Shown: positions 13,216-19,304 of the stretch, piece after piece
How positions within the stretch are numbered: the first letter of the stretch is position 1
Layout of the letters: each line of letters starts with the position of its first letter
DNA from: an uncultured Candidatus Nitrosopelagicus sp.
GTDB taxonomy: Archaea; Thermoproteota; Nitrososphaeria; Nitrososphaerales; Nitrosopumilaceae
DNA: 19,304 nt
Assembly (NCBI GenBank): GCA_937896695.1
Contig: CALBOT010000045.1
Span: 1-19,304, forward strand
Direction: 5' to 3'
Notes under the pieces: generated by a model
Told to the model about the DNA's origin: nothing
Database searches by the model: none
Seen by the model: the letters and a program-made list of their open reading frames with translations, nothing else
Position numbers and translations under genes: made by a program

Positions 13216-13686
13216 ATGGCAGTCAACGTAGGAGATCAGGCACCAAAATTTGAACTCGTAGATGGAGATCTAGAATTTAGATCCTTAGACGAGTTTAAAG
13301 GTAAAAAAGTAGTCATATCATTTTTTGTTGCAGCAAGTTCTCCTGTCTGTGAAGTTGAACTTTGTACATTTAGAGATTCACTAAATGACATATCAGGATT
13401 AGGAGCACAAGTAATTGCAATTAGTAATGATGGACCATTTGCAAATAAAGCATTTGCAGAGAAAAATAATTACAATTTCCCAGTATTAGGAGATTATACA
13501 AGTAAAACAATCAGAGATTATGATGTTTTATTGAAAGATTTGTTGCACGTAAAAGATTACAATGCAGCAAAACGTTCTGTTTTCATTTTAGATGAAGAAC
13601 ACAAAGTAATCTGGAAATGGGTTTCTGAAGATCCATTAAAAGAACCAGACTACAATGAAATTATGAATGTGTTAAAATCAAACTAA
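13216..13686 (+). CDS. Peroxiredoxin, BCP/PrxQ type (AhpC/TSA family)
   Basis: This cytosolic thiol peroxidase reduces hydrogen peroxide and organic hydroperoxides. The 156-residue protein begins with the typical VGDQAPKFEL. It has Cys45 and Cys50, the same positions as the peroxidatic and resolving cysteines of E. coli BCP, within ASSPVCEVELCTFRD. The active-site pattern PxxxTxxC is altered: Pro is replaced by Val38 and Thr by Ser42. A C-terminal FILDEEHKVIWKWV strand pair is standard for the family. I prefer ATG 13216 to ATG 13204 because GAGG lies 6 nt before it, the TATA spacing fits, and homologues begin at this point. The gene is divergent from nuoA, perhaps protecting against peroxide from respiration or ammonia oxidation (inference). 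Its TAA directly abuts the TAA of the convergent biotin carrier gene. Confidence 0.92.
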   Translation: MAVNVGDQAPKFELVDGDLEFRSLDEFKGKKVVISFFVAASSPVCEVELCTFRDSLNDISGLGAQVIAISNDGPFANKAFAEKNNYNFPVLGDYTSKTIRDYDVLLKDLLHVKDYNAAKRSVFILDEEHKVIWKWVSEDPLKEPDYNEIMNVLKSN

Positions 13687-13689
13687 TTA
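13684..13689. other. Abutting convergent stop codons
   Basis: The sequence taatta is the TAA of the peroxiredoxin gene and, on the other strand, the TAA of accB, with no base between. The two transcripts must therefore terminate inside each other's coding region or beyond. No hairpin or long T-run is visible at the junction. Confidence 0.9.
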
Positions 13690-14199
13690 TTCTATATCTG
13701 CAATAACATCATTCTTGTTAACAGAATTACCTTCTTTGATTTTGATACCTTTTACTGTACCATCTTTTTGTGCTTTGACAGCAACTTGCATTTTCATTGA
13801 TTCTAAAGTACAAACAGTATCACCTTTCTTTACTTCTGTACCATCTTCAACGTCAATTGAAACTACTTTTCCTGGAATTTGACTGCGCAAAGTTGTTTGA
13901 CCACCTCCAGAATCACTTCCACCGGAATTTTTGTAAACAATATCATCAAGATGTGAGTTCATGTTTACAGACATTGATGAGCCATCTACAATGAAATTCA
14001 TCTCAGAAGTTTGACTATCAACATATCTAACTGAATGAAATTCATTATTCAAAACAAACTCCATAACATTTGAATCAGTGTGAAGTATTTTTACTACATA
14101 TTCATTATCTTTAATTTTAATTTTGTATTCATCTTGAGATAATTTCTCTAAGATTTCACCATCTACAATTTCATCGCTATCTTGAACTTTGTATTTCAT
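13687..14199 (-). CDS. accB: Biotin carboxyl carrier protein of acyl-CoA carboxylase
   Basis: This subunit carries the biotin that shuttles CO2 from the biotin carboxylase to the carboxyltransferase. The C-terminal lipoyl/biotinyl domain (about the last 75 residues) contains IPGKVVSIDVEDGTEVKKGD and the biotinylation motif ESMKMQ. The target Lys is K136, 34 residues from the C-terminus, the classical distance. A Gly/Ser linker (GGSDSGGG) separates it from an N-terminal domain of about 85 residues. The ATG at 14199 is chosen (170 residues). It lies 2 bp after the accC stop, with GAGAGAGGT about 11 nt upstream. An in-frame ATG at 14226 would overlap accC by 25 bp. It is the last gene of the carboxylase operon. 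Confidence 0.94.
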   Translation of the reverse strand: MKYKVQDSDEIVDGEILEKLSQDEYKIKIKDNEYVVKILHTDSNVMEFVLNNEFHSVRYVDSQTSEMNFIVDGSSMSVNMNSHLDDIVYKNSGGSDSGGGQTTLRSQIPGKVVSIDVEDGTEVKKGDTVCTLESMKMQVAVKAQKDGTVKGIKIKEGNSVNKNDVIADIE

Positions 14200-14201
14200 T
14201 T

Positions 14202-15704
14202 TTACATAGTACCTCTCTCTACCCATGTAGAGATTCCATCTGTGTCACCAGAGTTTTGAGATTTGACTTTACTTTTATAAAATTCAGATTGCATGATTGC
14301 TGAAGCAATAGCAGGAATTTGTTTTTCTTTTCTATCTTGGATTAAGTCTTTTTCTAATTTTTCAATCATATCATATCTCTTTAAGAAATCAGTTGACAAT
14401 TGTCCGTTCTTGTATTCTTCAGAATTTAGAATAGTTTTGTATAATGGAATTGAAGTTTCTACTCCTTGAATGTCAAAGTCATTCAATGCGTTTAGCATTT
14501 TTGTTCTTGATTCATCAAATGTTGGTCCCCATGTACACAGTTTTGCCATCAATGAATCATAAAATGGAGATACTGTACATCCAGGATACAAGTATGTATC
14601 ACATCTAACATTTGGTCCTGAAGGAATTGTAACGTATGGTACAGGACCAGTAGATGGTGCAAAGTCTAGGAATGTATCTTCTGCGTTAATTCTACATTCA
14701 ATAGCATATCCATTCATCTTTAGATCACTTTGTTTGAATGGTAATGGCTCACCATTTGCAATATCTAGTTGAAGTTTTACAAAGTCCAGTCCAGAAACCA
14801 TTTCTGAAATTGGATGCTCTACTTGTAATCTTGCGTTAATTTCTATAAAATAAAAGTCTCCGTTATCTGCTCTCAAAAATTCTGCGGTACCCAAATTAGT
14901 ATAATCAACTGCTTCTGCTGCCTTTACAACTAACTCTCCAATTTCTTCTCTTTTTGCTTGATCAACTATAGGAGAAGGAGTTTGTTCAATTAATTTTTGA
15001 TTTCTTCGCTGAATGGAACATTCTCTCTCAAAGAGATGTACTGCGTTTCCATGCTTATCTCTACACATTTGATATTCTATGTGTCTAGTTTTTTCTAAGA
15101 ATTTTTCAACAATTATTGCAGATTTGCCTACAGCAGCTATAGATTCAGAAGTTACTGTTGCAAAACCTTCATGTAATTCTTTATCGTTAGTAACTAGTCT
15201 AATTCCACGACCTCCTCCACCATAAACGGATTTCAAAAGTACAGGATAACCAATTTCATTTGCAATTTTTTCTGCTTGTTGTGCATCATCAACTATTCCT
15301 GGACTTCCAGGGACAGTTGGAACTTCAGCTTTTAGCATTGCTGCTTTACAACGCATTTTATCTCCACAAAGATTCATTGAATCTGCAGAAGGTCCAATAA
15401 AATTAATATTATTTTTTTCACACAATCGTGCAAAATCATCATTTTCTGAGAGGAATCCATAACCAGGATGGATAGCATCAGTACCAGAAGATAACATAAC
15501 TTCAAGAATTTTTTCTTGGTTGAGATAGCTCTTTGCAGGAGCAGCCTCACCTATGTGATATGATTCATCAGCAGTTTTTACATGAAGTGAATTTACATCT
15601 TCATCAGAATAGACTGCTACAGTCTTAATTCCTAAAGTTTTACATGTCTTCATTACACGAAGGGCAATTTCTCCTCTGTTAGCAATTAGTACTTTCTCAA
15701 TCAT
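14202..15704 (-). CDS. accC: Biotin carboxylase subunit of acetyl/propionyl-CoA carboxylase
   Basis: This ATP-grasp enzyme carboxylates biotin on the carrier protein with ATP and bicarbonate. Motifs follow E. coli AccC numbering almost exactly: IANRGEIALR (7-16), HPGYGFLSEN (79-88), K117 in GDKMRCK, K158 followed by GGGGRG (162-167), H208, the ERECSIQRR segment (227-234), E287 in EINARLQVEHP and R292. It has 500 residues, about 50 more than E. coli AccC, with a charged C-terminal tail. The ATG at 15704 lies 6 bp after the pccB stop, and GTGAT, which includes that stop's TGA, lies 5 nt before it as a likely ribosome-binding site. With pccB and accB it forms the carboxylase that in Thaumarchaeota acts on both acetyl-CoA and propionyl-CoA in autotrophic carbon fixation. 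Confidence 0.96.
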   Translation of the reverse strand: MIEKVLIANRGEIALRVMKTCKTLGIKTVAVYSDEDVNSLHVKTADESYHIGEAAPAKSYLNQEKILEVMLSSGTDAIHPGYGFLSENDDFARLCEKNNINFIGPSADSMNLCGDKMRCKAAMLKAEVPTVPGSPGIVDDAQQAEKIANEIGYPVLLKSVYGGGGRGIRLVTNDKELHEGFATVTSESIAAVGKSAIIVEKFLEKTRHIEYQMCRDKHGNAVHLFERECSIQRRNQKLIEQTPSPIVDQAKREEIGELVVKAAEAVDYTNLGTAEFLRADNGDFYFIEINARLQVEHPISEMVSGLDFVKLQLDIANGEPLPFKQSDLKMNGYAIECRINAEDTFLDFAPSTGPVPYVTIPSGPNVRCDTYLYPGCTVSPFYDSLMAKLCTWGPTFDESRTKMLNALNDFDIQGVETSIPLYKTILNSEEYKNGQLSTDFLKRYDMIEKLEKDLIQDRKEKQIPAIASAIMQSEFYKSKVKSQNSGDTDGISTWVERGTM

Positions 15705-15710
15705 ATTTAA

Positions 15711-17285
15711 TCACAGGTTGATATTTCCATGTTTTCTAGGAAGTTGTTTATCACGTTTGTTGCTTAACATTTCAAGTGCTTTAATTAGCATTGGACGTGT
15801 CTCAGCAGGATCAATGACAGTGTCAACTGTACCATTTGATGCGGCAACGTAAGGATTTGCAAATTTTTCAGTAAATTCATCTTTTAGTTTCTTTAGTAAT
15901 TCTTCAGGATTATCAGAATTTGCCAAGTCTTTTCTATTCATAATTTTAACAGCACCTTCTGAACCAAGTACAGCAATTTGTGCAGTTGGCCATGCATAGT
16001 TTACATCAGTTCTTAGATTTTTACTACCCATTGCAATGTATGCACCACCATATGCTTTTCCAATTACAATGGTAATTTTTGGAACTGTTGCTTCACAATA
16101 TGCATATAGTAATTTACTTCCATGTCTAATTATTCCATTATGTTCTTGGTTTGAACCAGGCATGTAACCAGGTGTATCAACAAGAGTTATGATTGGAATT
16201 CCATAGCAATCACAGAAACGAATGAATCTAGCTGCTTTATTTGATGAATCAATATCTAATGCACCTGCCAAAAACATTGGTTGGTTTGCAACAATACCTA
16301 CTGTTTTTCCATTCATTCTTCCAAATCCAACAACTACATTTTGTGCAAACAATTCATGAATTTCAAAGAATTTGTTATCATCTAAGATTGAGTAAATAAT
16401 TTCTTTCATGTCATAAGGTTTTAGTGAATCTTCTGGAACAATGTTTATCAAATTATTATCTAATCGATTTGGATCATCAGAAGTTTTGATTGCTGGAGGT
16501 GCTTCAGAATTATTTTGAGGAATGTAAGATAAAAGAGATTTGATGTAATCCATACATTGGTATTCATTTTGTGCAACAAAGTGTGCTACTCCACTTTTTG
16601 TTCCGTGTGTCATTGCTCCACCTAAGTCTTCAAAGGAGATTTCTTCACCTAAAACAGTTTTTACAACTTCAGGTCCAGTAACATACATTGTTCCTGCTTT
16701 TTCAACCATAATGACAAAATCAGTCATTGCTGGAGAGTAAACAGCACCACCTGCAGAAGGTCCTATACTTGCAGTAATTTGTGGAACTACGCCAGATGCA
16801 AGTTCGTTGTGATAAAAGATATCAGCAAAACCATCTAGACTAAGAATTCCTTCTTGGATTCTAGCACCACCAGAATCAGCAATTCCAATAATTGGACATC
16901 CATTTCTTACTGCATGATCCATAAGTTTTGTAATTTTTTTAGCTCCCATCTGACTTAATGTGCCACCAAGAACTGTAAAGTCATAAGCAAATACATAGAC
17001 CTGTCTTCCATTAACGGTTCCATAGCCACCTACAACACCATCAGTGAAAAATTTCTTTTTTTGCATGTCATATTCATGATAATGATGAGTAACCATAGCA
17101 TCAATTTCAACAAAAGATCCATCATCACACAGAAGGTCGATTCTCTCTCTAGCAGTTAGCTTACCTTTTTCATGCTGGGCGTTAATTCTATCTTGACCGC
17201 CACCTTGAACGGATGTTTTTTTGTTATTCAGATATTCGTTGAGTTTATCAGAATGCATGCCCAGATTTTGCGCATCAGATATCAT
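15711..17285 (-). CDS. pccB: Carboxyltransferase subunit of acetyl/propionyl-CoA carboxylase
   Basis: This crotonase-fold subunit moves carboxyl from biotin to acyl-CoA, making malonyl-CoA or methylmalonyl-CoA. The fused alpha/beta form has about 524 residues, the normal PccB length. Visible elements include KGKLTARERIDLL (40-52), SGGARIQEG (138-146), the oxyanion segment SIGPSAGGAVYSPAM (173-187), VDTPGYMPG (369-377) and GKAYGGAYIAMGS (409-421). The residue matching the Streptomyces specificity switch (Asp422 in propionyl-specific PccB, Ile in the acetyl-accepting AccB type) is Ile417, which fits a dual acetyl/propionyl enzyme. The start is either ATG 17285 or ATG 17258. A TATA-like element overlaps the first, so a leaderless start at 17258 (MHSDKLNEY) is possible. 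First gene of pccB-accC-accB. Confidence 0.95.
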   Translation of the reverse strand: MISDAQNLGMHSDKLNEYLNNKKTSVQGGGQDRINAQHEKGKLTARERIDLLCDDGSFVEIDAMVTHHYHEYDMQKKKFFTDGVVGGYGTVNGRQVYVFAYDFTVLGGTLSQMGAKKITKLMDHAVRNGCPIIGIADSGGARIQEGILSLDGFADIFYHNELASGVVPQITASIGPSAGGAVYSPAMTDFVIMVEKAGTMYVTGPEVVKTVLGEEISFEDLGGAMTHGTKSGVAHFVAQNEYQCMDYIKSLLSYIPQNNSEAPPAIKTSDDPNRLDNNLINIVPEDSLKPYDMKEIIYSILDDNKFFEIHELFAQNVVVGFGRMNGKTVGIVANQPMFLAGALDIDSSNKAARFIRFCDCYGIPIITLVDTPGYMPGSNQEHNGIIRHGSKLLYAYCEATVPKITIVIGKAYGGAYIAMGSKNLRTDVNYAWPTAQIAVLGSEGAVKIMNRKDLANSDNPEELLKKLKDEFTEKFANPYVAASNGTVDTVIDPAETRPMLIKALEMLSNKRDKQLPRKHGNINL

Positions 17286-17296
17286 ATATTAATTTA
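17283..17296 (-). promoter_or_regulatory. Candidate TATA element of the carboxylase operon
   Basis: On the minus strand, TTAAATTAATATAT covers the 29-bp gap before pccB and touches its first ATG. If used, transcription would start near 17260, next to the second ATG at 17258. A second AT-rich block, TTTAAAAAATTAA (about 17317-17330), would instead give a short leader before ATG 17285. The operon could also be read through from the RFC cluster. Confidence 0.35.
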
Positions 17297-17314
17297 AGTC
17301 GAGTCAAATTTTGG

Positions 17315-17632
17315 TTAATTTTTTAAATTTAATAAAGAAAATTTCTTTTTCAATGATTTTTGGTAAGTTTCATAAGAATTTCCCAATTCTTCACATTTTT
17401 TACATATGCAAAGTTGGGAAACATTTGATCGATTACAATCATCTTGAAATTCACATTGGGAGCAACCTGCAGAACTGTCACAGACAATACATTTGAGATC
17501 TTCAGTTTCTACGCATTTCTCATGCTTGACTCCAAGACCCTTTGACCAGAGACCAATTTCGTTTACTGCTATTTTTTCATTACATACCATGCAAGTACCC
17601 TCAAATTTCATAGTAATTTTTCTCCAGCTCAT
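17315..17632 (-). CDS. Small cysteine-rich protein, unknown function
   Basis: I do not recognise a named family for this 105-residue protein. It has 11 cysteines. An N-terminal module C14-x2-C17 ... H37-x2-C40 looks like a zinc ribbon or treble-clef finger, around the segment NEIGLWSKGLGVKHEKC. A second module has C48, C51, C57, C60, C66, C75, C77 and C80, enough for two zinc sites or an Fe-S cluster. The last 20 residues are Lys-rich (QKSLKKKF). Its ATG overlaps the RFC large-subunit stop as ATGA (17629-17632), so translation is probably coupled, which hints at a role beside the clamp loader or other DNA-associated work. An internal ATG at 17611 is a less likely start. It could equally be a metal-sensing or redox protein. 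Confidence 0.75.
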   Translation of the reverse strand: MSWRKITMKFEGTCMVCNEKIAVNEIGLWSKGLGVKHEKCVETEDLKCIVCDSSAGCSQCEFQDDCNRSNVSQLCICKKCEELGNSYETYQKSLKKKFSLLNLKN

Positions 17633-18789
17633 TTTAGCAATTCAATCTCCTTTTCGAGTAACTCTTCGTAAGTTTCTTCAAATTCTAATTCAATTGAATT
17701 ATTTTTCTTTAGTGTTAAAATTAATGGAAAGAAAAATGTAGAAAATGTACTGTTTGATACATGAAGTTTTTCAGACAATGTGTTTGAAATTGCTTTAATT
17801 TTTGCACCATCCCAACGTAATCGATTTAATAACGACCACGATAAATTGTATTGAGTGTATCTAGCTGAAGAATCTTTTTCATAAAGAGAAAGTAAAATTG
17901 AATCAAGATATCGGAGTAATCTCCAGTTTTGTGTTTTCATTATTTTTCCATATAACATATCAGCTTTAGAAATTATTTCTAGTGCTTTTGACATTTTATC
18001 TGAAGATAAATTACTTGTAATAATACTTGAGTAAAATGCATTTATTTTTTCTCTAGGATCAATTCGTAAAGAAAATAAAACAATTCTTGCTTCTTCAAGT
18101 GATTGTGATTTAAAAAATGCATTTATTCCATCTTCTATGTTTAATGACTCAAATGATTTTTCAGTGTTAGGTTCAAATCCCGTAACTAGTGCTTGAGCAG
18201 AATTTATCATTGAACGTATATCTCCTTGTGAATCAGTGATTAATTTTATCAATCTACCGGGATTAATTTTTGCGTTTTCTTTTTCCAAAATCATATTGAG
18301 ATAAAGTTTTAAAAATCTTGGAGATAACGGATTAATCTGTAAAGTTTTTACAACTTTTTTTATTTTTTTCATTTTATCAGATGAATCATAATTTCCAGCA
18401 AGTACAATTGGAACAGTTGGTTCTTTCAAGATACTGATTAACGCTTCAACACCTCCATAATCAGAACGACCATGTATTCCATCAACTTCATCAATGAATA
18501 TCATTGGTTCGCCAAGAACAGTTTGATTTCCAAGAACAGGAGTTAGTATTTCTTGAATATTTTTTTTATTTCTAACATCACTAGCATTAAGACTAATCAT
18601 ATCATAACCAAATTGTTTTCCTGCAAGGAAACACATTGTTGTTTTTCCAATTCCAGGCGGACCAACTAATAATAGAGGTTTTGTACCTTTTTTCCATTTT
18701 GCAAACCATTCAACAAACTGCTTTCTAGCATCTTCATTTCCAACCATATCAAAAATATTTTGAGGTCGGTATTTTTCTGACCACATCAT
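17629..18789 (-). CDS. rfcL: Replication factor C large subunit (clamp loader ATPase)
   Basis: This AAA+ ATPase loads PCNA onto DNA together with RFC small subunits. The start MMWSEKYRP is the classic RFC box. Walker A GPPGIGKTT lies near residue 43, Walker B FIDEVDGI near 100, and NPLSPR replaces the SRC arginine-finger motif of small subunits, which marks it as the large subunit. The helical collar domain follows. At about 386 residues it lacks the Lys/Glu-rich C-terminal tail with PCNA-binding box found in many euryarchaeal RfcL proteins. I choose ATG 18789. GTGAT (18798-18794), overlapping the upstream gene's TGA, then serves as ribosome-binding site. A GTG at 18798 would add three residues. 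Confidence 0.93.
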   Translation of the reverse strand: MMWSEKYRPQNIFDMVGNEDARKQFVEWFAKWKKGTKPLLLVGPPGIGKTTMCFLAGKQFGYDMISLNASDVRNKKNIQEILTPVLGNQTVLGEPMIFIDEVDGIHGRSDYGGVEALISILKEPTVPIVLAGNYDSSDKMKKIKKVVKTLQINPLSPRFLKLYLNMILEKENAKINPGRLIKLITDSQGDIRSMINSAQALVTGFEPNTEKSFESLNIEDGINAFFKSQSLEEARIVLFSLRIDPREKINAFYSSIITSNLSSDKMSKALEIISKADMLYGKIMKTQNWRLLRYLDSILLSLYEKDSSARYTQYNLSWSLLNRLRWDGAKIKAISNTLSEKLHVSNSTFSTFFFPLILTLKKNNSIELEFEETYEELLEKEIELLK

Positions 18790-18794
18790 TTGTA

Positions 18795-19304
18795 TCACTT
18801 AGTAGGAAGATTTTGAGTTAAATCTGACCAGATGTTTTGTGCTTGTAATTTTTTGTACCAAAATAGGTTATAATGTTCAACAGTCAAGAATAGAAATTCT
18901 AAGAATTTTCGATGTGAAAAATTATCGGGTAGTTTTTCAAGTGCATCTCTGGCTTCATTTAGGTATGATTCACTGTGCTTCATTGTTTCTTCAAAACCAG
19001 TTTTTACATCATTCATTTTTAGTGAATAGAAAAGTGGCCATGATGGAATTTTTGCTGCTTTATCTCTAATACTATCCTCAATTTCATTTCCACACCCAAC
19101 AGATTCTGCTGCTTTTGCCATTCCAGTATAAAAAATGTCAGCCAAAGGTGCACGATTTAATGCCATATTTCGACCTGCAGTACCCATAACAGAACGATAT
19201 TTTTTGTAGCTTTCAACTAATTCTTCTTCTGTAATTGAAGTTGGTTTATCTTTTAATTTTGTATCAAGATATTGCCCAATTCTTGCTTGTTTGAATCCTT
19301 CCTC
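18795..19304 (-). CDS. Unidentified helical protein, N-terminus beyond the window
   Basis: The minus-strand frame ending at the TGA 18797-18795 is open to the right edge, giving 169 visible residues. The internal ATG at 19187 is therefore not the likely start, since 39 further in-frame codons with normal composition precede it. The sequence is mostly amphipathic helix. It contains a GMAKAAESVGCGNEIEDSIRDKAAK segment (the two halves overlap a predicted helix pair), a Trp/Phe-rich stretch (IPSWPLFYSLK) and an aromatic C-terminal part (LTVEHYNLFWYKK). No catalytic motif, membrane helix or cofactor site is evident, and I do not recognise the family. Its stop lies just before the rfcL start, inside that gene's likely ribosome-binding site, so it probably shares a transcript with rfcL. 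Confidence 0.75.
   Translation of the reverse strand, partial: EEGFKQARIGQYLDTKLKDKPTSITEEELVESYKKYRSVMGTAGRNMALNRAPLADIFYTGMAKAAESVGCGNEIEDSIRDKAAKIPSWPLFYSLKMNDVKTGFEETMKHSESYLNEARDALEKLPDNFSHRKFLEFLFLTVEHYNLFWYKKLQAQNIWSDLTQNLPTK

Noticed and set aside
14200..14226. Longer start of the biotin carrier protein (MGRERYYVK)
   Set aside because: These codons are formed by the accC end and the ribosome-binding site GAGAGAGGT; the ATG at 14199, 2 bp after the accC stop, is the better start.
19070..19187. ATG 19187 as the true start of the rightmost gene
   Set aside because: The same frame stays open for 39 more codons to the window edge with similar composition, so the gene is partial rather than starting there.
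1..19304. Mobile element, CRISPR array, defence island or phage genes
   Set aside because: No transposase, integrase, spaced repeat array or nuclease-like gene is seen; nearly all genes are core metabolism or information processing.

Overview
The window looks like chromosomal DNA of an AT-rich ammonia-oxidising archaeon of the Nitrosopumilus type (Thaumarchaeota/Nitrososphaeria). Three things point there. An 11-subunit complex I operon (nuoABCDHIJKMLN) lacks nuoEFG. A biotin-dependent acyl-CoA carboxylase operon of the kind used in the thaumarchaeal 3-hydroxypropionate/4-hydroxybutyrate cycle lies next to it. Archaeal informational genes (RFC large subunit, C/D-box RNA, tRNAs without encoded CCA) and TATA boxes 25-30 bp before starts surround them. 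The species call is inference; the gene calls rest on the translated sequences.

Layout from the left. A 30-residue gene tail (2-94) is followed by pyrE (148-750, +). The minus strand then carries a CADD/TenA-like diiron protein (962-1597), a CAT-anticodon tRNA (850-923) and, just beyond it, a 63-nt element (751-813) with all the parts of an archaeal C/D-box methylation guide RNA. tRNA-Glu(TTC) (1676-1750) and a short polyprenyl synthase (1805-2656) run on the plus strand. The synthase converges on nuoN with an 11-bp overlap of coding ends.

Positions 2646-13127 on the minus strand are the complex I operon, transcribed A-B-C-D-H-I-J-K-M-L-N. Junctions from nuoB onward are abutting, overlapping or at most 10 bp apart; the nuoA-nuoB gap is 40 bp. 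It encodes the Q-module and full membrane arm but no NADH-oxidising module, so the electron donor must be something else (ferredoxin is the usual guess). Several normally conserved residues differ: NuoA FDVE Glu to Met, the NuoM TM8 Lys to Gly, and the NuoD quinone Tyr to Ile. A BCP-type peroxiredoxin (13216-13686, +) is divergent from nuoA.

Positions 13687-17285 (minus) encode carboxyltransferase, biotin carboxylase and biotin carrier in transcription order pccB-accC-accB, together forming an acetyl/propionyl-CoA carboxylase. Upstream, also on the minus strand, a partial unknown helical protein (18795 to the right edge), RFC large subunit and an 11-cysteine small protein form a tightly packed cluster, the latter two with a 4-bp overlap.

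No insertion sequence, CRISPR array, integrase or phage gene was seen. No stretch above 300 bp lacks a gene. This is a core, not an accessory, region; the least expected element is the C/D-box RNA at 751-813.
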